Source: JAENVT01 sp031370825
GTDB taxonomy: Bacteria; Actinomycetota; Acidimicrobiia; Acidimicrobiales; Ilumatobacteraceae
Direction of reading: 5' to 3'
NCBI GenBank assembly: GCA_031370825.1
Contig: JANMRB010000009.1
Coordinates: forward strand, 1-10,215
DNA length: 10,215 nt
Shown here: positions 1-5,255 of the stretch, piece after piece
How the letters are laid out: every line of letters starts with the position of its first letter
Numbering within the stretch: position 1 is the first letter of the stretch
Notes under the pieces: generated by a model
Database searches by the model: none
What the model was told of the DNA's origin: nothing
The model's input: the letters and a program-made list of their open reading frames with translations, nothing else
Translations under genes and position numbers: made by a program

Positions 1-3
1 GGG

Positions 4-77
4 TGGGCGTGACGGGGCTCGAACCCGGGACCTCTACCGTGTCATGGTAGCACTCTAACCAACTGAGCTACACGCCC
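4..77 (-). tRNA. tRNA-Val (anticodon GAC)
   Basis: The reverse complement folds as a complete 74-nt cloverleaf. The 7-bp acceptor stem is GGGCGTG/CACGCCC, the D arm is GCTC/GAGT with a GG-containing loop, and the anticodon stem CTACC/GGTAG encloses the loop ATGACAC. The T arm is CCGGG/CCCGT with loop TTCGAGC, and the discriminator base is A. The anticodon, GAC at 43-41, reads the valine codons GUC and GUU. The outermost T-stem pair is a C-U mismatch; all other stem pairs are Watson-Crick apart from one G-U in the D arm. The three bases after the discriminator are CCC, so the 3' CCA is not encoded and must be added after transcription. The gene lies 23 bases beyond the hemW stop on the same strand and could be read from hemW or from its own promoter inside hemW. 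Confidence 0.95.
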
Positions 78-100
78 GTGTAGGACCGCAAGACTACCAG

Positions 101-1165
101 TCAGCGCAAGCGCAGTGACACTTCATTGGCCAGCAGACGGCCGGTTCGGGTCAGCCGAACGCGTTCACCATCCGTCACGACCAAGCCGTCGAGCCCATCG
201 ATGTCGAGTGCCGAGGACGGCACGCCATCGTTCATCCGCAGTGCCAATTGAAGCCCCTCGATGCGGCGGGTCTCGTCGTCGAGGTCCTCCCCTGCCGCCT
301 CTGTCGACTCGCCGGCTTGCACCGCGGCGACATATCGCTCGGGTGTGCGAACGTTCCACCAGCGGTGACCATCGTGGTGCGAGTGGGCGGCAGAACCGAA
401 ACCGCGATAGTTGCCCTGCCGCCAGTAAAGGACGTTGTGACGGCACTCATGTCCGGGAACGGCCCAGTTGCTGACTTCGTAGTTCGAGAGTCCGGCGGCG
501 GCCAACAGATCGTCGGCCAACTCGTACTTGTCCGCGAGATCGTCGTCGTCGGGGTGCCGCGTTGGGTCCTCGGCTAATGGCGTACCGGCCTCGATCGTCA
601 AGGCGTACGCCGACACGTGCTGCGGTCGCAGCGCAAGGACGCCCTCCAGCGTCGCCCGCCAGTCGTCGAGGCTCTCGCCTGCGCCGCCATAGATGATGTC
701 GAGGTTGAAACTGGCGATGCCCGCTGCCCTGACCGCCTCGACTGCATGCTCGACGTTGGCCGGCACATGGGTTCGACCGAGCGATGCCAGCACAGACGGC
801 ACCATCGACTGCACGCCGATGCTGACCCGGTTGACGCCGGCTGCCGCGTACGTCCGCATCATCTCGACCGTCACGTCATCGGGATTGCACTCGATCGTCA
901 CTTCAGCGCCCTCGACCAAGGAGATAATGCCCAACACCGCTGCCAGGTCCGCGGCCGGCACCCGCGTCGGGGTACCACCACCGACGAACACACTGGACAC
1001 CGGCGGAAGCACTGCACCCGAAATGTCCAGCCGCAGCGCGGCGAGGTAGTCGTCGATCACATGGTCGCGGTCTGTCCATGTGGCGAACGCGCAGTAGTCG
1101 CAGCGATGCCTGCAGAACGGGATGTGAATGTAGACGCCGAACGGCTCAGAGATTCGGAGAGTCAC
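101..1165 (-). CDS. hemW: Radical SAM heme chaperone HemW
   Basis: 354 aa, full length for HemW, a radical-SAM family protein that binds heme and delivers it to client proteins. It was formerly annotated as oxygen-independent coproporphyrinogen oxidase (HemN-like). Near the N-terminus is the cluster motif C18-x3-C22-x2-C25 followed by A-F27. The position that is a fourth Cys in true HemN is Phe here, which is the usual mark of HemW. Further family motifs are GGGTPT (SAM binding), ECNPDD, RVSIGVQS, DIIYG, YEVSNWA, and an HN..YW..GNYRGFGSAAHSH block. The start is GTG at 1165; its G is the last base of the upstream regulator's TAG stop (TAGTG), which implies translational coupling. No Shine-Dalgarno site is visible. 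The HemW assignment is strong; the chaperone role is family knowledge. In many actinobacteria hemW sits next to lepA and hrcA, whereas here it is paired with a BldD-type regulator. Confidence 0.95.
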   Translation of the reverse strand: MTLRISEPFGVYIHIPFCRHRCDYCAFATWTDRDHVIDDYLAALRLDISGAVLPPVSSVFVGGGTPTRVPAADLAAVLGIISLVEGAEVTIECNPDDVTVEMMRTYAAAGVNRVSIGVQSMVPSVLASLGRTHVPANVEHAVEAVRAAGIASFNLDIIYGGAGESLDDWRATLEGVLALRPQHVSAYALTIEAGTPLAEDPTRHPDDDDLADKYELADDLLAAAGLSNYEVSNWAVPGHECRHNVLYWRQGNYRGFGSAAHSHHDGHRWWNVRTPERYVAAVQAGESTEAAGEDLDDETRRIEGLQLALRMNDGVPSSALDIDGLDGLVVTDGERVRLTRTGRLLANEVSLRLR

Positions 1166-1674
1166 TACAACGGACGGTACAGCAGGTCGAGCGCATCGAG
1201 ACGCTGACCGACCTGGTCGACAGGCACGTCGAGCATCGCCGAAATGGCTCGCGTGTCGTCGCCTCGCACCGTGATGACCTTGCCGTTGAAGTCCTGTCGC
1301 TGCACCTGAATCATCTTCAGGAAGCGAACAAGCATCTCGAACGGCTGCCCACGCAACTGGCTGAGCTTGAGCAGGTCGACTGCCAACTTCTTGCCGGCGG
1401 TGTCACCCTCGACCGGAGCCGTGATGTCCTCGCGTGGCAGCAGTTGGTCCACGGGTACGTTGTAGAACTTGGCCAACCGCTCGAGCCGGGGCACCGAGAT
1501 GGCTCGCTCGCCACGCTCGTAGGCGCCCAGCACAGAGGCCTTGAACTCCTCACTGGAGGTCGCCTCGACCTCTTGCAGGGACAGGCGTTTCTGCCGGCGG
1601 ATAACCCGCAGGCGTTCGCCTACCTTCCTGCTGTATGGAGATGCCGAAACATCATCTTCATCGAACTCGCGCAT
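1165..1674 (-). CDS. bldD: BldD-family transcriptional regulator, probable c-di-GMP sensor
   Basis: 169 aa, about the length of Streptomyces BldD. Residues 15-80 are an XRE-type helix-turn-helix domain (GERLRVIRRQKRLSLQEVE, then SVLGAYERGERAISVPRL, then AKFYNVPVDQLLP), very close to what I recall of the BldD DNA-binding domain. Residues 95-169 are the BldD-type C-terminal domain. It contains R126-Q-D128, eight residues, then R137-G-D-D140, which fits the RxD-x8-RxxD signature that binds tetrameric c-di-GMP in Streptomyces. In that genus BldD with c-di-GMP dimerises and represses developmental genes, including its own. The start is ATG with GGAGGAGAG upstream at 1691-1683. It overlaps hemW by one base, so the two are probably co-transcribed. 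Family and ligand signature are clear; orthology to BldD is likely. The regulon in this organism is unknown, and nothing in the window shows sporulation. Confidence 0.9.
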   Translation of the reverse strand: MREFDEDDVSASPYSRKVGERLRVIRRQKRLSLQEVEATSSEEFKASVLGAYERGERAISVPRLERLAKFYNVPVDQLLPREDITAPVEGDTAGKKLAVDLLKLSQLRGQPFEMLVRFLKMIQVQRQDFNGKVITVRGDDTRAISAMLDVPVDQVGQRLDALDLLYRPL

Positions 1675-1682
1675 TGGCCCCG

Positions 1683-1691
1683 CTCTCCTCC
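1683..1691 (-). promoter_or_regulatory. Ribosome binding site of bldD
   Basis: On the minus strand this reads GGAGGAGAG, a strong anti-16S match, with its AGGAG about ten bases from the ATG at 1674. It is one of only two clear Shine-Dalgarno sites in the window, and it supports the 169-residue start. Confidence 0.75.
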
Positions 1692-1752
1692 GCTAATTTC
1701 CCGCCTAGCCACAACTTGCATCGGCAACTGTGGCAGAAACGTTGAGAAATTA

Positions 1753-1765
1753 CAACGCTGCGTGG
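1753..1765. promoter_or_regulatory. Candidate BldD operator (autoregulatory) upstream of bldD
   Basis: The plus strand reads CAACGCTGCGTGG. Its core, ACGCTGCGT at 1755-1763, is a perfect inverted repeat around one central base. It matches all seven core positions of the published Streptomyces BldD consensus tnACnc(A/T)GnGTnA; only the two outermost positions differ. It lies about 80 bases upstream of the bldD ATG, in the only gap able to hold the bldD-hemW promoter. BldD represses its own gene in Streptomyces, so autoregulation is the natural reading. That reading is an inference from consensus and position; GC-rich DNA makes chance matches less rare. Confidence 0.5.
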
Positions 1766-1776
1766 CACAAATAGGC

Positions 1777-2448
1777 CTATTGGGCACGCTGAGTCAGCAA
1801 GAAGGCCGCAGCCAGTGCCGCGGTTTCCACTCGCAGCACATTCGGTGAGAGCCTCACCCGACGCGGGACGGATTCGAGTTCACCGTCAGTGAACCCGCCC
1901 TCCGGCCCGACCATGATGGTGTCGATGTCGTTGGTCAGGGGGCCCCCATCCGGGTCGGCGATCGCACATGTCGATGATGCTGCGGCTTCGTCAAATGGAA
2001 CAACCTCGAGCAGCCGAGGCAGCCACACTCGCCGCGACTGCATCGCCGATTCGCGAGCGATGCGGCGCAGCCGCTGCATCTGCCGATCGGCCCGACCCTC
2101 TTCCCAATGCACCACACTGCGCGCGCATTCGATGAACCCGATCGAGGTCGCTCCCAGTTCGGTCAGTTTCTGCACCATCCAGTCCGGCCGGTCGGCCTTG
2201 GGAATCGCGCTGAGGATGACGGACCGCCGCGGTTCGCGGTCGGTCACGGGTACCGACGTAACCGACAGTCCATCTGCCGTCAACCTCGCCGTAACCCAGC
2301 TACCCACGCCATCGCTCAACGTCACGACGTCGCGGTCGCGTATCCGCAGAACTCGACGCAGGTGGTGCTCGTCCTCCTCGGTCAAATGCGGCGCCGCGAG
2401 CGACTGGACGAAAACGTGCGCGGCCGACCCTCGCAGAACCGGGTTCAC
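1777..2448 (-). CDS. rsmE: 16S rRNA (uracil(1498)-N3)-methyltransferase RsmE
   Basis: 223 aa, slightly shorter than the usual 240 or so. The enzyme uses S-adenosylmethionine to methylate N3 of U1498 in helix 44 of 16S rRNA, at the decoding site. The N-terminal PUA-like part has HHLRRVLR (28-35). The C-terminal SPOUT (trefoil-knot) part shows KADRPDWMVQKLTELG (84-99), RESAMQSRR (132-140), the SAM-binding VGPEGGFTDGE (180-190) and the knot motif L-SPNVLRVETA (200-210). The start is GTG at 2448, and GTGA overlaps the dnaJ stop by four bases, so it is probably translated by reinitiation after dnaJ; no independent ribosome site is seen. The pairing dnaJ-rsmE is common in many bacteria. Confidence 0.95.
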   Translation of the reverse strand: MNPVLRGSAAHVFVQSLAAPHLTEEDEHHLRRVLRIRDRDVVTLSDGVGSWVTARLTADGLSVTSVPVTDREPRRSVILSAIPKADRPDWMVQKLTELGATSIGFIECARSVVHWEEGRADRQMQRLRRIARESAMQSRRVWLPRLLEVVPFDEAAASSTCAIADPDGGPLTNDIDTIMVGPEGGFTDGELESVPRRVRLSPNVLRVETAALAAAFLLTQRAQ

Positions 2449-3578
2449 GAGAATGCGGATTTGATGCGCGAAAACAGCCCGTGCTCGCCGGTGCCCACGG
2501 CCTCGCCTCGCGACTCGGCGTACTTCGTCAACAGCTCGGTTTCGAACTCGTTGAGCTTGGTCGGCACCTGCACATTTACGCGAACACGCAGGTCGCCGCG
2601 ACCGCGGCCGTGCAGGCGGTGCACGCCTCGCTGCCGGAACACGAACTCTTTGCCGGGTTGGGTTCCGACCGGCACGGAGATCTCTTCGTCGCCGTCGAGT
2701 GTGGGCAGCATGATCTTGGTTCCAAGTGCTGCCTGGGCGATGGAGATCGGCAGTTCAGCGACGAGATCATCCCCGTCGCGGGCGAAGGTCTCGTGTTTGC
2801 CGACGCGAATGTGGACGTAAAGGTCCCCAGCACCACCGCCGCGTGGACCGACCGCGCCGCGACCTGTCAGCCGCAATGTGGACCCCGTGTCGACTCCTGC
2901 AGGCACGTCGACCTGATACGTCTTCTCGGCAATGACCCGGCCCTCGCCGTTGCACGTCGGGCACGGCGTGACGATCACCTGACCGAGGCCTCCGCATCGC
3001 GGGCAGGCACTGGAGGTGACCATTTGGCCGAGCATGCTCTGGCGAACCCGCTGGACCTGGCCGCGACCGTTGCATTCCGAGCAGGTCACCGGCTGGGTGC
3101 CGGCCCCTGCTCCCGAGCCGTCGCAATCCTCGCAACGAAGTGCCGTGCGAACCTCGACCCCGACGGTTGCGCCGAACACTGCCTGAGCGAACTCGATGTC
3201 GGCGACAACTTCGAGGTCCTGGCCTCGCGGTGGACCTGCTGGGCCGCCTCGTCCCCCGCCGGCGAACGGATTGCCTCCTCCACCGCCGAAGAACGCATCG
3301 AACAGGTCGCCGAATCCGCCGCCGGAGAACATGTCACCGAGGTTCGGACCGGCGTTCGATCCAACGCCGGCTTCGCCGAACCGGTCATAGCGGGCCCGGG
3401 TGTCGGCATCGCTGAGCACCTCGTAGGCCTGAGCAACCTGCTTGAACCGCTCCTCGGTGACGGGATCGCCGGGGTTTGCGTCGGGATGCAGCTCGCGTGC
3501 CTTCTGCCGGTACGCCTTCTTGATCTCTTCCGGCGTAGCTGAACGCGAGACACCCAGCAACTCGTAGTAATCGGCCAC
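2445..3578 (-). CDS. dnaJ: Molecular chaperone DnaJ (type I, full length)
   Basis: 377 aa, a complete type I J-protein, the co-chaperone that delivers unfolded clients to DnaK and stimulates its ATPase. The J domain is 1-68 with the essential HPD at 31-33. A Gly/Phe-rich linker covers about 80-120. Four CxxCxGxG zinc repeats follow at 149-156, 166-173, 192-199 and 206-213, then the beta-rich C-terminal substrate-binding domains. I chose the GTG at 3578 because the J domain begins right there (VADYYELLGVS) and GGGGAAGG lies nine bases upstream. The reading frame is open for 127 further codons, but that stretch lies inside hrcA in another frame and has no J-protein similarity. The start shares one base with the hrcA stop (TAGTG). 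Actinobacteria often carry two DnaJ proteins; linkage to hrcA rather than dnaK-grpE suggests the DnaJ2 type. Confidence 0.97.
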   Translation of the reverse strand: MADYYELLGVSRSATPEEIKKAYRQKARELHPDANPGDPVTEERFKQVAQAYEVLSDADTRARYDRFGEAGVGSNAGPNLGDMFSGGGFGDLFDAFFGGGGGNPFAGGGRGGPAGPPRGQDLEVVADIEFAQAVFGATVGVEVRTALRCEDCDGSGAGAGTQPVTCSECNGRGQVQRVRQSMLGQMVTSSACPRCGGLGQVIVTPCPTCNGEGRVIAEKTYQVDVPAGVDTGSTLRLTGRGAVGPRGGGAGDLYVHIRVGKHETFARDGDDLVAELPISIAQAALGTKIMLPTLDGDEEISVPVGTQPGKEFVFRQRGVHRLHGRGRGDLRVRVNVQVPTKLNEFETELLTKYAESRGEAVGTGEHGLFSRIKSAFS

Positions 3579-4579
3579 TATGCCGCACCTTCCCCAAGTC
3601 GCTTGGCCAGTCGGTCGCTGACCACTTCGACGGTGGCGAGCGCCTGTGGGTAGTCCATTCGTGTCGGGCCGAGTATCCCGATGGTGCCGACCTGGTCGCC
3701 GTCGACCATCACCGGAGCCACCACCACCGAGCACACGACAAGCGGCTCCACGCCGTGCTCCGCACCGATCGCGACCGTGAGCCCCCGATCGAGGATGTCG
3801 CGGACCAACGACACGACGACATATTGCTGTTCCAGGGTTCGCAACACGTTGCGAACGGTGTCGACCGCGTCGAACGCACGGGCCATCGACGAAGCACCGC
3901 CGACGAACACGGACTCGTCGTTCGTTCCCTGCCGCAGCGCCGTCAGTGCGGCTGTGCACAGCCCATCGACGGACGGATCACCGGACGAATGGTGCAGGTC
4001 GGCCTTGTCGATCGAGTGGCCGACCATCGCGGCCTGCAGATGGGCCGAGGCCGCGGCGATGCGAACGTCGGAAGTGTCGGCATCGAGGTCGATCGTCTGG
4101 CTGTCGATCGTGCCGTTGCTGAAGACCGCTACCACGAGTGCGTGGCGGGCGGACAAGCCGACGATCTGGACCGAGCGAACGGTGGCCAGCTCGGCACGCG
4201 GACCGACGACGACGGCCGCATGCTGTGTGACCTGGGCGAGAAGGTTGGTCGTCTGGTGGAGCAGCTCTTCGAGCCGACCGTGGGCTGTGTCGAAGAAGGC
4301 GCCGACCCGTTGTGTGGCAACCGAATCGAGACGCCCGGGCGTGGTGATGTGGTCGACGAAGAATCTGTAGCCCTTGTCGGTCGGGACCCGGCCAGCAGAC
4401 GTGTGCGGCTGCGCCAGGTACCCCTCCTGCTCCAGCACCGCCATCTCGTTGCGCACCGTGGCAGAGCTGACCCGAACGCTGGGCATATCTGCAATGTGGG
4501 TCGACCCGACGGGCTGAGCCGTGGTGATGTACTCCTGCACGACGGCCCGGAGAATGGAGGTCTTGCGTTCGTCCAACAT
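3578..4579 (-). CDS. hrcA: Heat-inducible transcription repressor HrcA
   Basis: 333 aa, normal family length. HrcA binds the CIRCE inverted repeat and represses chaperone genes; its folding depends on GroEL, so repression is lifted when chaperones are titrated by unfolded protein. Residues 1-75 form the winged helix, with the family-typical run QEYITTAQPVGS, SSATVRNEMAVLEQEGYL and HTSAGRVPTDKGYRFFVD. The C-terminal dimerisation/GAF-like part ends in the signature IGILGPTRMDYPQAL (300-314). The start is ATG at 4579, directly next to a CIRCE-like element, with no Shine-Dalgarno site. It is the first gene of the hrcA-dnaJ-rsmE operon, so autoregulation would also control dnaJ and rsmE. groEL, dnaK and grpE are not in the window. 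Confidence 0.97.
   Translation of the reverse strand: MLDERKTSILRAVVQEYITTAQPVGSTHIADMPSVRVSSATVRNEMAVLEQEGYLAQPHTSAGRVPTDKGYRFFVDHITTPGRLDSVATQRVGAFFDTAHGRLEELLHQTTNLLAQVTQHAAVVVGPRAELATVRSVQIVGLSARHALVVAVFSNGTIDSQTIDLDADTSDVRIAAASAHLQAAMVGHSIDKADLHHSSGDPSVDGLCTAALTALRQGTNDESVFVGGASSMARAFDAVDTVRNVLRTLEQQYVVVSLVRDILDRGLTVAIGAEHGVEPLVVCSVVVAPVMVDGDQVGTIGILGPTRMDYPQALATVEVVSDRLAKRLGEGAA
3588..3595 (-). promoter_or_regulatory. Ribosome binding site deciding the dnaJ start
   Basis: On the minus strand this is GGGGAAGG, inside the end of hrcA, nine bases before the GTG at 3578. It supports the short dnaJ start rather than the long open frame, and it gives dnaJ its own initiation signal besides coupling to hrcA. 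Confidence 0.65.
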
Positions 4580-4606
4580 CTAGCAATCAAGGTTAGCGAG
4601 TGCTAG
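4580..4606. promoter_or_regulatory. CIRCE operator (HrcA binding site), degenerate
   Basis: In the hrcA direction this reads CTAGCACTC, nine bases, then GATTGCTAG. The consensus is TTAGCACTC-N9-GAGTGCTAA. The distal half matches 8 of 9 positions and the start-proximal half 7 of 9. The spacer is exactly nine, and the arms are complementary at 8 of 9 positions. The element ends on the base immediately before the hrcA ATG, so bound HrcA would cover the translation start region and probably the promoter -10. This supports negative autoregulation of hrcA-dnaJ-rsmE. Confidence 0.85.
4590..4595 (-). promoter_or_regulatory. Possible -10 box of the hrcA operon
   Basis: The minus strand reads TAACCT, fitting TANNNT, inside the CIRCE spacer and ten bases before the hrcA ATG. 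No convincing -35 is seen. The position implies a leaderless or nearly leaderless transcript, consistent with the absence of a Shine-Dalgarno site. A six-base match alone is weak evidence. Confidence 0.35.
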
Positions 4607-4623
4607 CCGTGACGAGTCCGCAT

Positions 4624-4640
4624 CCGTAGAACGCCTACGG
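4624..4640. repeat. Perfect 6-bp inverted repeat between hrcA and the phosphatase gene
   Basis: The sequence is CCGTAG, five bases (AACGC), then CTACGG, in the 70-base divergent gap. Its right arm overlaps the candidate -10 of the phosphatase gene, so it could be a repressor operator for that gene. It is distinct from the CIRCE, which is 17 bases away. No known regulator is recognised. Confidence 0.4.
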
Positions 4641-4641
4641 T
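4636..4641 (+). promoter_or_regulatory. Possible -10 box of the phosphatase gene, leaderless type
   Basis: TACGGT fits TANNNT and lies eight bases before the GTG at 4650. That spacing would put the transcription start at or next to the start codon. There is no Shine-Dalgarno site and no good -35. It is an inference from position and a short match. Confidence 0.35.
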
Positions 4642-4649
4642 GTGACGTC

Positions 4650-5255
4650 GTGCCCGATCCTGCAACCGGTCCCTCGTCGATCCTGCTGGTACGCCACGGT
4701 GCGACGGAGTGGTCGGAGAACGGGCGCCACACCGGTCGGATCGATCTTGCGTTGATCGAGAAGGGTCGACATCAAGCTGACCGTCTGCCCCCGTTGCTGG
4801 CGACATTGTCGGAGGGTGCGATGCCGATCGTGTTCACCAGTCCGCTGCAGCGCGCCCGTGAGACGGCGCAACGAGCAGTTCCAGGTGTTGAAGCAACAGT
4901 GGTCGACGCCTTGGCCGAATACGACTACGGGGAGTACGAAGGCCTGACCTCGGCGGAGATCGATCAACTGCACCCGGGATGGGAGTTGTTCAAGGACGGC
5001 TGTCCTGGCGGCGAGAGCCTCCACCAGGTGATTGCTCGCTGCGACTCGTTCATCGCCAAACTCGAGCGCACGGCTGCCGGCCGAGTAGTCATCGCGTTCA
5101 CCCACGGCCACCTGAGCCGAGTCCTGACCACTCGTCTAGTCGGCTTGAATCCCGAAGCCGGGGCCGTCCTGCAGAACGACGCTGGTTCAATAGGCGTCAT
5201 CGACGACAAGCGCGGGCGCTACGTGATCACCGGTTGGAACATTCGCGCCGACTGA
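4650..5255 (+). CDS. Histidine phosphatase family protein (phosphoglycerate-mutase-like)
   Basis: 201 aa, typical length for a single-domain member of the histidine phosphatase superfamily. These enzymes transfer phosphate through a phospho-histidine. The catalytic R15-H16-G17 is in LLVRHGATEW. R30 lies in HTGRIDLALIEKG, the usual TGR.D..L...G motif. R70 is in TSPLQRARETA, E90 in the LAEYDYGEYEGLT block, and the second histidine H152 in AFTHGHLSRV. All catalytic residues are therefore present. The start is GTG at 4650; the fold begins about ten residues in, so a much later start is unlikely. The substrate cannot be told from sequence: phosphoglycerate mutase, acid phosphatase and sugar-phosphate or alpha-ribazole phosphatase are all annotated in this family. 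There is no signal peptide, so it is cytoplasmic. It diverges from hrcA, and its last 69 bases overlap the convergent MFS gene. Confidence 0.9.
   Translation: MPDPATGPSSILLVRHGATEWSENGRHTGRIDLALIEKGRHQADRLPPLLATLSEGAMPIVFTSPLQRARETAQRAVPGVEATVVDALAEYDYGEYEGLTSAEIDQLHPGWELFKDGCPGGESLHQVIARCDSFIAKLERTAAGRVVIAFTHGHLSRVLTTRLVGLNPEAGAVLQNDAGSIGVIDDKRGRYVITGWNIRAD

Noticed and set aside
4..77. tRNA gene as an integration (att) site
   Set aside because: The window ends just beyond the tRNA 3' end, and no integrase gene or repeated tRNA fragment is visible.
78..100. Terminator between hemW and the tRNA gene
   Set aside because: Only a 4-bp GTAG/CTAC pairing is visible, with no T-run; too weak to call.
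1078..1848. Open frame of 256 codons on the plus strand across hemW, bldD and the promoter gap
   Set aside because: It spans two conserved minus-strand genes and their regulatory gap, and no protein family is recognisable.
2481..3542. Open frame of 353 codons on the plus strand opposite dnaJ
   Set aside because: It mirrors the dnaJ codons and lacks any motif, start signal or neighbour support.
3579..3959. 127-codon upstream extension of the dnaJ frame
   Set aside because: It lies inside hrcA in another frame, has Arg-rich low-complexity content without J-protein similarity, and the J domain begins exactly at the GTG at 3578, which has a ribosome site.
3755..4606. Open frame of 283 codons on the plus strand opposite hrcA
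   Set aside because: It is an antisense shadow of a clearly conserved gene and runs through the CIRCE element.
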